In this document: piece by piece, positions 1 through 8,800 of the stretch | Layout: each line of letters starts with the position of its first letter | Numbering within the stretch: position 1 is the stretch's first letter | Source: Sphingobacteriales bacterium | Lineage (GTDB): Bacteria > Bacteroidota > Bacteroidia > Chitinophagales > CAIOSU01 | NCBI GenBank assembly: GCA_027483645.1 | Contig: JAIXUD010000020.1 | Span: 1-64,000 of the forward strand | DNA length: 64,000 bases | Reading direction: 5' to 3' | Program-made: the position numbers and the translations under genes | Notes under the pieces: generated by a model | Seen by the model: only the letters and a program-made list of their open reading frames with translations | What the model was told of the DNA's origin: nothing | Databases searched by the model: none

Positions 1-414
1 GGCGCTACTGGTGCAACCGGAATTGCAGGGGCTAACGGCGCTACTGGCGCTACTGGTGCAACCGGAATTGCAGGGGCCAACGGTGCTACTGGTGCAACAG
101 GCGCAACTGGAATCGCAGGAGCCAACGGCGCTACTGGCGCTACTGGTGCAACCGGAATTGCAGGGGCCAACGGTGCTACTGGTGCAACAGGCGCAACTGG
201 AATTGCAGGAGCCAACGGAGCCACAGGCGCAACTGGAATTGCAGGGGCTAACGGAGCAACAGGTGCTACGGGGGCAACTGGGATAGCAGGAGCGACAGGT
301 GCAACAGGCGCAACTGGAATTGCTGGAGCTAACGGAGCAACGGGCGCCACAGGGGCTACAGGAGCTGGTGTTGCTGGCCCTACTGGCGCAACAGGTGCAA
401 CAGGGCCCGCAGGT
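1..414 (+). repeat. Tandem coding repeat for Gly-X-Y collagen-like segment
   Basis: Units of about 36 bp, encoding (GAT)n-GIA-GAN, repeat with few base changes from the window edge to about 414. The array probably continues upstream. High DNA identity between units makes copy-number change by slippage or recombination likely. Alternate frames stay open across it only because of the repeat. Confidence 0.85.
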
Positions 415-2202
415 TCAGGGGGCTTTGCCAACGGCACCGCAGCGGGCAATACTACTTATTGGGATGGAAGCAGTTGGGTGGTTAACAGCAACAACATATT
501 TAACAATGGCGCTAACATAGGCATCAACAATGCTTCTCCTAATTCCAGGCTTTCCATAGGCGGCGATGTAAACTTGGTGCGCGATAGCAGCATCCGCATT
601 GCCGATACCGTGGTGTTGCGCATGCCTAGAACTTCAACCTTATTGGGTAAATTCGCTGGCAATTCGCTTACCTCAGGTACCAACAATACTTTTACAGGCT
701 ATAATGCCGGTGCGCTCAATACCTCTGCCCAAGGCAATAGTTTCTTTGGCTCGCAAGCTGGCAACAAGAGCACCGGTTCGTTCAATACTTTTCTCGGCTA
801 TTTCGCAGGCAATAATAATGCGGGTGGCAATTTCAACGTGGCTATTGGCTACCAAGCCGGTAATGCCAATACATCGGGCAACCAGGGTTTGTTTATTGGC
901 ACACAAGCAGGCTTTAGCGATGCAGCCATCTCCACGTCTACCTATATTGGCTACAGGGCAGGGTATTTTACCAATGGCGGCAATGGCAAAAATCAATTTG
1001 TGGGCTACCGGGCAGGCGATGGTAACCAAACCGGCGGCAACAATCTCTTCCAAGGCTACCAAGCTGGTTTCAGTAATACCACCGGCAGCTTCAATGTTTT
1101 TGAAGGAGGCGATGCTGGTTACAATAATAATGCCGGCGAATACAACGTGTTTGTAGGCAACAGGGCGGGCTTTGGCAATATTGCCGGTAGCAACAATACT
1201 TTTATGGGCTATCAAGCCGGCGTGGCCAACAACAGCGGTACTGATAATACGCTAATAGGTTATAATGTTGGCGGTGCTTTAACATCGGGCAGCGAAAACA
1301 CCATGATAGGAAGCAATGTTGCCACGCTCAATACAGGCTTTGGCAATACTATTGTAGGTACCAAAGCCATGGAATTTGGGATTGGCTCCACGAACGTTGC
1401 CATAGGCTACCGTACCTTACAAAACAACACATCTGTTAGCAACACCGCTGTAGGAACTTTTGCCATGTTAGGCAATATTAGTGGGCAAAGCAACGCTGCA
1501 TTAGGTTACTCGGCGCTTTCCACTAACCAAAACGGTTCAAACTTAGCAGCATTTGGTTACCTGGCAGGTTCGGCATTCCAAGTCGGAGACGGGTGTACTT
1601 TTATTGGTGCATTTAGCGATTTAAGCGGCACCGGGCTTAGCAACGCAGCCGTGCTAGGCGACAATGCAATAGTAAACGCCTCAAACAAAATACGGTTGGG
1701 CAATACTGCGGTAAACGTGGTTGAAACCCAAACGCTATTTACGGTTATTAGCGATAAACGTTTTAAGTACAACATTAAAGCGAACGTGCCAGGCCTCAAC
1801 TTTATTAACCGCCTTACGCCTGTTACCTACAACTTCGATAACCAAGCCTACCTTAATCACATCGGCCAGCTGCAGCAGATACAAGATAAGCTTGCCACCA
1901 CTAAAGATACTGCTGAGGCTTCAGCGTTATTGAGGCAGTACAACGATCTGCTGAATGACAAAAGCGAAGGGGTGCAAACTGGTTTCTTGGCGCAAGATGT
2001 AGAGGCAGCCGCCAATGCGGTAGGTTTTGATTTCAACGGCGTATATAAGCCTCAAAACGAAACCGATACCTATGCCATTGATTACAGCAAGTTGGTAGTA
2101 CCGCTCGTACAATCGGTTCAAGAACTAAACGCATTGATTAAAGCACAACAGGAATTGATACTACAGTTGCAACAAGACATTGAAGAGCTGAAGAATAAGT
2201 AA
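1..2202 (+). CDS. Collagen-like surface protein with head-type repeats and C-terminal S74 chaperone domain (5' partial)
   Basis: The frame is open from base 1 with no start in the window, so the N-terminus lies upstream; 733 codons are present. Residues 1-138 are Gly-X-Y triplets ([12 protein letters not shown]), a collagen-like stalk. About residues 215-540 carry short repeats of the type N-T-x-x-G-Y-x-A-G, like the head repeats of trimeric adhesins and tail fibres. The C-terminus has the S-D-x-R-x-K motif (Ser584 in window numbering), then an F-L-A-Q-D-V-E segment and a terminal coiled coil. This is the pattern of the Peptidase_S74 intramolecular chaperone, which cleaves itself off after trimer assembly. 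Expected role: trimeric secreted or surface fibre. Partner unknown. It converges with the next gene with a 3-bp gap. Confidence 0.85.
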   Translation, partial: GATGATGIAGANGATGATGATGIAGANGATGATGATGIAGANGATGATGATGIAGANGATGATGATGIAGANGATGATGIAGANGATGATGATGIAGATGATGATGIAGANGATGATGATGAGVAGPTGATGATGPAGSGGFANGTAAGNTTYWDGSSWVVNSNNIFNNGANIGINNASPNSRLSIGGDVNLVRDSSIRIADTVVLRMPRTSTLLGKFAGNSLTSGTNNTFTGYNAGALNTSAQGNSFFGSQAGNKSTGSFNTFLGYFAGNNNAGGNFNVAIGYQAGNANTSGNQGLFIGTQAGFSDAAISTSTYIGYRAGYFTNGGNGKNQFVGYRAGDGNQTGGNNLFQGYQAGFSNTTGSFNVFEGGDAGYNNNAGEYNVFVGNRAGFGNIAGSNNTFMGYQAGVANNSGTDNTLIGYNVGGALTSGSENTMIGSNVATLNTGFGNTIVGTKAMEFGIGSTNVAIGYRTLQNNTSVSNTAVGTFAMLGNISGQSNAALGYSALSTNQNGSNLAAFGYLAGSAFQVGDGCTFIGAFSDLSGTGLSNAAVLGDNAIVNASNKIRLGNTAVNVVETQTLFTVISDKRFKYNIKANVPGLNFINRLTPVTYNFDNQAYLNHIGQLQQIQDKLATTKDTAEASALLRQYNDLLNDKSEGVQTGFLAQDVEAAANAVGFDFNGVYKPQNETDTYAIDYSKLVVPLVQSVQELNALIKAQQELILQLQQDIEELKNK

Positions 2203-2205
2203 CGC

Positions 2206-3198
2206 TCAGCTTCGAAACAACTTGGTAACCGAGATAATGGCATACCCCAGTATTGCGGGTATCACCAAGTTTATCAACCATAAGCAAAACGCGGCTGCTA
2301 CCACTTGCTGCAGTTCGTTTGTGCCTACAAAGCCCGTAAAAACAAATAAAGCCAAGTTGCCCCTGATGCCCAAATCAAATATGGCAATGGAAGGAATGGC
2401 GCTTTGAAACAAGAATATGGTGGCAATAAGTGCCGCGCCTTGCCATGGCTCAATACCCACCTCAAGCGCATATAGCAGCAGCAGAAACTGCGCCAAATAT
2501 ACACCATAGCGCAAGGCAGCCAACAGCAGCACTTGCAATAGTTCCGTGGTGCTGAAATGTATCAGCTTCACCCAGCGGTCGTGGTACTTTTGCAAGTACT
2601 TCACCCTGCCGAGCAACGACCCCAATACTTCAAGCCTAAAATATAGCAAGGTAAGAACGATAACCGTGCCCACTACAGCCGCATAAAGCACCGGCAGCAA
2701 CTCATTACTCACCCCCGCGCTATGCGATAGCCACCAAGCCATACCGCCAAGCCCGGCCAGTATAGTTACCCAAATCTGCGCAATACTGCCTAAAATAGTG
2801 GCCTGCAAGGTTTCTAACCGTAAAGGATTATTGAGGAAAATAAACCTACCACCATATTCGCCAATGCGGTTAGGGGTGAACAAGGTAAGCGTGGCACCAC
2901 TGAAAATAGCCAGATAAGACCTAAAATAACTCAGCGGCTCTGCCCTATTTATCAGCAACCACCACTTCCACGCTTCGATGCCCCAGTTAACGAACATCAT
3001 CGAAAACACTAACAAAATTAGGTTTCTATTGCGGCCAATCATCGTCAATATATCATCAAAAACCTTTCCCACATCATCCTTGCGAACAATTTGCCAATAG
3101 AGCGATGCAAAAAGTAATAGTAAAATTACTAGCTTTATGCTAAACTCAACCACTCTTTGGCGTGGCTTGGGCATGTTGCGGAATATGCTGAATGGCAT
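2206..3198 (-). CDS. Lysylphosphatidylglycerol synthase TM-region (flippase-like, UPF0104) membrane protein
   Basis: A 330-residue polytopic inner-membrane protein with about eight hydrophobic segments. The first starts near residue 21, after a basic N-terminus. The W-x-I-E-A-x-K-W stretch (residues 78-86) and the T-P-N-R-I-G-E-Y-G-G-R motif (about residues 118-128) are typical of the LPG_synthase_TM family, related to AglD, YbhN and the membrane half of MprF. No C-terminal aminoacyl-transferase domain is present, so it is not a full MprF. Family members are thought to move or modify lipids; the substrate cannot be told here. It is divergent from ruvC with 49 bp between, and convergent with the collagen-like gene. 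Confidence 0.8.
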   Translation of the reverse strand: MPFSIFRNMPKPRQRVVEFSIKLVILLLLFASLYWQIVRKDDVGKVFDDILTMIGRNRNLILLVFSMMFVNWGIEAWKWWLLINRAEPLSYFRSYLAIFSGATLTLFTPNRIGEYGGRFIFLNNPLRLETLQATILGSIAQIWVTILAGLGGMAWWLSHSAGVSNELLPVLYAAVVGTVIVLTLLYFRLEVLGSLLGRVKYLQKYHDRWVKLIHFSTTELLQVLLLAALRYGVYLAQFLLLLYALEVGIEPWQGAALIATIFLFQSAIPSIAIFDLGIRGNLALFVFTGFVGTNELQQVVAAAFCLWLINLVIPAILGYAIISVTKLFRS

Positions 3199-3247
3199 GT
3201 AGCGGAATACGTTGAATACAAATTAACGACTTTAGCCTGTAACTACC

Positions 3248-3838
3248 TTGGAAACCACTACTACAATCGCAACCGGCAAAATCATCTTAGGAATTGACCC
3301 AGGCACTAATTTTTTGGGCTATGGGGTCATCTCGGTTTCGGGGCAGCAAATAACGCTGCTCAGCTTGGGGACTATAGACCTCTCCAAACTGGAAACCCAT
3401 CAAGACAAGCTGAAGCGCATTTACGAGCGCATTAGCTATCTAATGACGGAATACAAGCCCCACGAGTGCTCCATTGAAGCGCCTTTCCAAGGCAAAAACG
3501 TACAGAGTATGCTTAAGCTGGGCCGCGCCCAAGGGGTGGCCATGGCTGCTATCATTAACCATGGCGTAGAAGTGCATGAGTATGCACCCCGTAAAATAAA
3601 GCAATCGGTAACCGGTAATGGTAACGCCAGCAAAGAGCAGGTGGCGGCCATGCTACAGCAATTGTTGAAATTTACTGAGCTACCACGCTATCAAGATGCT
3701 ACCGATGGCTTGGCCGTTGCAGTTTGCCATTTCTTTCAAAATAGACACATTACTACAGCTAGCCCTAGCAGTAAAGTAAAGAAAGCAGCAAAAGGTTGGG
3801 GTGACTTTGTAAAAGCAAATCCGGATAGGGTAAAATAA
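3248..3838 (+). CDS. ruvC: Crossover junction endodeoxyribonuclease RuvC
   Basis: RuvC resolves Holliday junctions by paired symmetric nicks, working with RuvAB. All four acidic catalytic residues are visible: Asp17 in G-I-D-P-G-T, Glu77 in S-I-E-A-P-F, and Asp150/Asp153 in D-A-T-D-G. The start is TTG at 3248: an in-frame TAG lies just upstream at 3233 and no ATG precedes the first active-site motif. At 196 residues it is slightly longer than the usual ~175, with a basic C-terminal tail (K-V-K-K-A-A-K). It is a single-gene unit convergent with the HIT gene; the 9-bp gap lies inside a hairpin. Confidence 0.95.
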   Translation: METTTTIATGKIILGIDPGTNFLGYGVISVSGQQITLLSLGTIDLSKLETHQDKLKRIYERISYLMTEYKPHECSIEAPFQGKNVQSMLKLGRAQGVAMAAIINHGVEVHEYAPRKIKQSVTGNGNASKEQVAAMLQQLLKFTELPRYQDATDGLAVAVCHFFQNRHITTASPSSKVKKAAKGWGDFVKANPDRVK

Positions 3839-3852
3839 GGGCGAACCTTATT
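3834..3852. terminator. Bidirectional hairpin across both stop codons of ruvC and the HIT gene
   Basis: AATAAGG (3834-3840) pairs with CCTTATT (3846-3852) around a 5-nt loop. It contains the ruvC stop (3836-3838) and the HIT-gene stop (3848-3850). Minus-strand transcripts meet a short T-run after the stem. The stem is short and AT-rich, so termination is plausible but unproven. Confidence 0.4.
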
Positions 3853-4243
3853 GAAAATTAGAGGTAATTTGGGAAGCCAAGGCTTTATACTCTTCTTGCG
3901 AGAACTTAGCCCGCGGTGCGCCAAAGTCCAAATCGCCTATATTATGCAGTGGCACCAAGTGGATGTGGGCATGGGGTACCTCTAAACCAATAACCGCTAC
4001 ACCAATCCGTTTGCACGGCACCGATTTCTCCACCGCCGCGCTTACCCTTTTAGCAAATGCCCAAAGGCCGGCATATGTATCGACATCCAAGTTGAAAAGA
4101 TAGTCAACTTCTTGCTTTGGTATTACTAGCGTATGGCCGGCTTGCAGTGGATTCACATCCAAGAATGCCAAAAACCGGTCATCTTCTGCTACCTTATGAG
4201 CTGGTATTTCGCCATTAACTATTCGGGTAAATATGGAAGCCAT
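3848..4243 (-). CDS. HIT family nucleotide hydrolase/transferase
   Basis: A 131-residue histidine-triad protein. The signature H-A-H-I-H lies at residues 91-95, with His93 the expected nucleophile that forms a covalent nucleotidyl intermediate. N-terminal I-F-T-R-I-V-N-G-E-I-P and the central N-P-L-Q-A-G-H-T-L-V-I-P block are typical of bacterial HinT-like members, which cleave AMP from phosphoramidates or dinucleoside polyphosphates. It follows greA by 7 bp, so the two are probably co-transcribed. The exact substrate is not deducible. Confidence 0.92.
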   Translation of the reverse strand: MASIFTRIVNGEIPAHKVAEDDRFLAFLDVNPLQAGHTLVIPKQEVDYLFNLDVDTYAGLWAFAKRVSAAVEKSVPCKRIGVAVIGLEVPHAHIHLVPLHNIGDLDFGAPRAKFSQEEYKALASQITSNFQ

Positions 4244-4250
4244 CGCTCGA

Positions 4251-4727
4251 TTATAAACGGGAAATTTTGATTACTTCAAATTGAATAGTACCAGCAGGCG
4301 TAGTTACGTCGGCAACGTCGCCCACGCTCTTGCCTAGCAAACCTTTGCCAATGGGTGAAGTAACCGATAAGCGGCCAGTCTTTAGGTCTGCCTCGTTTTC
4401 TGATACTAAAGTAAACGTCTGCACCTTGTTCACCTTCAGGTTTTTCACTTCTACCGTCGACAAAATCAGCACCTTTGATTCATCCATCTCAATATCATCC
4501 AGCAACCTGGCATTAGCCAAGCTTTCTTGCAATTTCGATATTCGGGCTTCCAACAAACCTTGTGCCTCCTTAGCCGCATCATATTCAGCATTCTCCGATA
4601 AGTCTCCTTTCTCGCGAGCTTCGGCAATCTGCTTCGATATATCCGCACGGGCGTGCGTAGTAAGGTGGTTTACTTCTTCCTTTAGTTTTTGTAGGCCTTC
4701 TGGGGTCAAATAATTGATGGTTGCCAT
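4251..4727 (-). CDS. greA: Transcription elongation factor GreA
   Basis: GreA rescues backtracked RNA polymerase by stimulating cleavage of the nascent transcript. The N-terminal coiled-coil hairpin with A-R-E-K-G-D-L-S-E-N-A-E-Y-D is diagnostic; its tip Asp/Glu residues reach the polymerase active site. The C-terminal FKBP-like domain ends with V-T-x-P-A-G-T-I-Q-F-E-V. The ATG at 4727 is preferred: the frame extends to a TTG at 4745, but the family starts near M-A-T-I-N-Y-L. The product is 158 residues, the normal length. A strong terminator separates it from the upstream T9SS operon, so it needs its own promoter, which I could not place. Confidence 0.95.
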   Translation of the reverse strand: MATINYLTPEGLQKLKEEVNHLTTHARADISKQIAEAREKGDLSENAEYDAAKEAQGLLEARISKLQESLANARLLDDIEMDESKVLILSTVEVKNLKVNKVQTFTLVSENEADLKTGRLSVTSPIGKGLLGKSVGDVADVTTPAGTIQFEVIKISRL

Positions 4728-4751
4728 AGTATGCTGTTTCTGCAATTAATT

Positions 4752-4788
4752 AAAAAAAGAAACGTCCCTGCGTACAGAAACGTTTCTT
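4752..4788 (-). terminator. Rho-independent terminator of the TonB/T9SS operon
   Basis: On the minus strand AAGAAACGT and ACGTTTCTT (plus positions 4780-4788 and 4757-4765) form a perfect 9-bp stem with a 14-nt loop. Seven T residues (plus 4752-4758) follow at once. It lies 23 bp after the barrel gene and before greA. Confidence 0.85.
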
Positions 4789-4810
4789 CTATATCTAAAA
4801 GTAATAAATT

Positions 4811-5893
4811 TTATAGGTTAATCCTAACCCCGTATGTATGCGTTCCTTTGAAAGGAGAAGTGGCGCGGTAAGAGTAATCAACCCCTAGAGTCGCACCTTC
4901 GTTTTTCTTCTTGGTAAGCGGCACTTGAACCGACATTCCAGCTGCTAGACCAGTAAAGGCAGAAGTACGGGTTTCGAATTGGGTAATGCCATCTTCGTAG
5001 CGGTATCCACCACGCACCATTACAATATTCCTCCAGCCATACTCCAAGCCACCACCAAATTGATCTTTACCAAATGAGTTGGAAGTGAAGTTTGCCATAA
5101 AGGTAAGGCGGTGATCAGGGTTCTCCTTAGCCTTGTCGATATACCAATCATAAGCAGCACCTAAGTTAAGCTGCGAAGGCAACTCAAACCTTTGTGTGCG
5201 CTGACTTTGGGTAGCGGCAAAGTCACCCTCGGTAGCGCTGCCCCTAAAGTTCAAGCCATCTCCGCTGAACTTCATAGGTGTACCAACGTTGCGTAAGGCA
5301 ATACCAAAGTGGATGTTTTCGCGCGGACCAGTTACATATTGGATACCCGCATCAATACAGAATCCAGTAGCACTTGCATCATCTATACGCTCGTTAATCA
5401 AGCGGAAAACCACTCCAGCGTAGATGCTGTTAGAAAAAGCACGCGAGTAGCCTACGCCAATATTCAAGAACCCTGGCTTGTAAGTACCTATGCCGCCTTC
5501 TGGCAGAGAGGTAGTAGTACGCTCAATTTCGCCAAAGTCCAAAGCATTGATGGTAACACCTACCACATTGCCTTTGTCTTTGCCAAACTTCTGCGCAATA
5601 CCGGCGGCGTTAATAAACACCTCGCTACCTTGCAACCAGTGGGTACGAGCAAACAATATTTCGGTCTTTTTAGTAAAAGCCAGTCCTGCTGGGTTTAGCT
5701 GCATCGCCTCCAAACCTCCAACATTCGCTGAATTCATTCCAAATACACCAGAAGTACGGCCCCAGCCGTTCATCAGTAGCTCGTAAGCACCTGCCTCGCC
5801 CGAGCGATCAGGGTTACCGGCCCAAGATTGTGGCACCGCTGCCAGTAAAGCTAAGCCTACACACGCGGCCTTGAGTAAATTGCTCATCTTCAT
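4811..5893 (-). CDS. PorV/PorQ-family outer membrane beta-barrel protein (T9SS-associated)
   Basis: The product is about 360 residues with a signal peptide ending near S-W-A-G. The N-terminal block with M-N-G-W-G-R-T-S-G-V-F-G-M-N-S-A-N and L-N-P-A-G-L-A-F marks the PorV/PorQ family, FadL-like 14-strand barrels. PorV carries T9SS cargo from the translocon to the PorU sortase. Alternating strand patterns run to a terminal T-Y-G-V-R-I-N-L. The ATG at 5893 is chosen over an in-frame TTG at 5899; a second ATG lies at 5887. It is last in an operon after the 1391-residue protein, whose stop is 6 bp upstream. Genomes usually carry several paralogues, so this copy may serve its neighbour rather than be the general PorV. 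Confidence 0.82.
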   Translation of the reverse strand: MKMSNLLKAACVGLALLAAVPQSWAGNPDRSGEAGAYELLMNGWGRTSGVFGMNSANVGGLEAMQLNPAGLAFTKKTEILFARTHWLQGSEVFINAAGIAQKFGKDKGNVVGVTINALDFGEIERTTTSLPEGGIGTYKPGFLNIGVGYSRAFSNSIYAGVVFRLINERIDDASATGFCIDAGIQYVTGPRENIHFGIALRNVGTPMKFSGDGLNFRGSATEGDFAATQSQRTQRFELPSQLNLGAAYDWYIDKAKENPDHRLTFMANFTSNSFGKDQFGGGLEYGWRNIVMVRGGYRYEDGITQFETRTSAFTGLAAGMSVQVPLTKKKNEGATLGVDYSYRATSPFKGTHTYGVRINL

Positions 5894-5899
5894 AATCAA

Positions 5900-8800
5900 T
5901 TAGAATGTACCTAAGTCAAACGGACGCATTACACCAAACCACTTAACCGTGCGTTCGCCGAGGCCTGGGGCCTCCACATGGATAAGATACACACCGCTAG
6001 ATACCGGAATGTTTTTAGTGTTTTTCAAATCCCAATCTAAAGAACTATCTAGATTGGTTTTTAAGTTAGTATTCTCACCGTAGTGCGTGTTAGGGCCCAC
6101 GTCGCGCTTAAATTGGCGGATAAGTACCCCATCAATAGAGTAAATAGTTACTGTACAAGTACCAGGTAGGTTGGTAATCTTGATTCGGTTATCCAACTCA
6201 CTGGTCTCGTAGGCAGAGTAAGCATAGTACGGATTAGGCACCACCCTAATCTGGTCAAGGTGATTTTTTGCCACATCGGTTACATCGGTTTCTACTTGGA
6301 ACCCATCGGTACTAAACTCGTATGCTGGGCGACCTTCGTTTTCATTGGTAGCCACAAAGTTACCTAAAGGCTTACGAACCCTAATTTTCACCGTTACTGC
6401 ACTTGGTACTACACCATCAGCAAGCGAAAGCAAGTCGAAGCTAGGATTAACAACTGGCATAGCAGTGTACATAATGTTTCGGTAGATAGGGTCGTTCAAT
6501 CGGCTAGTAGCCTGCACTACAGTACCGATATTTGGATATGATAATCCTGCAAGACCCCTATACTTCATCATCGTGTCGTGTATCGCTTCGCCTTCATCAT
6601 ACTTACTATCCATAATGTAGATGTAGTGGCCGCCACCAAACAATATCTGTCTCAACGGACTTAATATGTTTTTAGAAGGATTCCAAAGCATATCACGTCC
6701 GTTTTCGCCTACTGCAAATGAGTTCTCACCGAACATCATATTCAAGCGCTCACCAGTTTCTACATTAATGGCATAACCAGGGAAATAGCTACGGCCAGTG
6801 TCTCTTTCGAAAGATGGAGCAGGCTGAAACTGTTCCTCCCCATCTTTACCCTTAGATGGTGAATTACGCAACTGACCTTTAAATACGCCACCTTCATTAG
6901 TCGCAAAATCCTCACCAGTTTCCACCACTACGCAACGGGTCCATTTGCTCTTATCATTGGTAAGCACCAAGTCGATACTCATCAAGCTATCCAAGTTGTA
7001 GCTTGGCGGCAGCATATCTGAGCTTTTTGGAAGTGGACTGAATGCAGGTACACCAGTTGCCCTAGTAATCCTAAAGTTAATCAAGAAACCAGGACCATAA
7101 GTAAAGTTGGTTGACCATTGCGGATCATTAGGGTCCGTCAAAGTAGTATTCACTTTATTGGCCGCCAAAGCATATGGTGCCCAAGTACCATCTAGCACAT
7201 TATTGAATTCTTGTGTAGGGTCGTAGAAGATAATAGCATCCTCACATGGCGTATTTGGCGGTACCGCTGGCGCTTGGCAGCAATTACACCTCCAGTAGTG
7301 GTCATCAAAGAAATGCTTGTACGGAGGTACTGGATCATCCTGCTCCTTAAATTGACCTGAACGTATCCAGTTGGTAAGGTTAGGACCACCACCACCATCA
7401 GGTATAAAGTTCAACCACTGCTTGGTTGAATCTGCAAACGAGATGGAAGAAGTAATATAGCCTAAAGTATTTTGGCTGGTATCACCTACATTCGCTACCT
7501 GCTGCAGCGAAATAGAAATACCATAATCCAATATTAACTGCTCGTTCAATTGCTCCAAGCCACGGTCAGCATAATATACGCTGTCATCGGGCGAGGTTAC
7601 CACCATCCAGCGAGAGGATGGGGCTGTAAACCTGTTATAAACAGTATCAACTGCGTAGCCTACACTAAATGTGTCAGTAGGTGTATTGTAGTAAACCGTA
7701 TCAGGGAAGTACAAGCGGAATGATTGTGCACGTGCCAACATTGGGTCAACAATCTGAACCTGAATAGGGGCATTGCCACCTTTATAAACCACCTTATCAA
7801 AAACATGATCGGGACTAGCTAGAATGGCACTGATAGAAGAATCGGTCAACTCCAGATTAAAACCACCATTACCTGAACCATCGATACGGGTAACGTTCAA
7901 CAAATCGCCATACTCTGAGTTCAAGATGGTACCAGCATCAGCACCTTCGGGCTTGTGCGGTATTGCTGAGTAAATAAATTGGTTTTTACGACCTTGCAAA
8001 AACGGTGATTTCTGTTCTTGTAAAATTGGCACCTGGCCGCACTCGGTATCTTCGCTACTCACTGTACCTGTTGTATAGTAGTTGTGAGCATAGGCAACTG
8101 CTGTAAAGAAATACGTTTTATGATTAATCAAGGTGGTATTACCGGTTGCAAACAAATCTTCCCTTATACGGAATGAACGGCGTATACCTGCATCGGCACC
8201 GTCAACCAATAAGGTTGGCACCTCGCCACAAAGCTCACGATTCAATGTCTTGTTTACTATCTTGCCAATACCATCTTGCACGTCTACCTGGGCTACTATA
8301 CGAGCCAAGGTAGGATCGTTCAGGTTATCAGGGCTAATTTGGCCGTTTCTCAACTGGTACAATATGTAGCCTTGGAAGGTATAAGTAGCATCTGGAATCA
8401 ACGTTGGGAAGGTCTGTTGCAATTCGAAAGCCAACGGGTCTATTTCGTTGTAGCTGTCGTTATCATTGTTAGAACCTTCGTTTTGCAGCATGATGATCAA
8501 TTCTTGGTCAAGCTCACGTATCACCAAATCAGGTGCGTCAGGGCCATCCACCAACTTAAAGCAGTTATTGAACAAAGCCTGAGCCTTAATGTCGGCAGAA
8601 CGCAATAGGTCGATATCGGCAGCACAACTTGATTGTGAACCTTGGCGAACCCACACGGTACCTACCGTAATGTAGTTACGCGCACCAGGCTGCAAAGTAA
8701 ACGGACCCGAAGCTTGCACCCACCTGCGGTCGCCCGCTATGTTGTTGGCACTGCACTCCGACCATGTAGCCGGGAAAGCGGCTCCACCTGGATCATTAGG

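Noticed and set aside
11-520. Open frames in the two other plus-strand phases of the collagen repeat (Gln/Leu-rich)
   Set aside because: They exist only because a stop-free 36-bp unit is repeated; the Gly-X-Y frame continues into the conserved S74 protein.
673-1215. 180-codon minus-strand frame opposite the head repeats
   Set aside because: Shadow of the repetitive coding sequence, with low-complexity Ala/Ile content and no start context.
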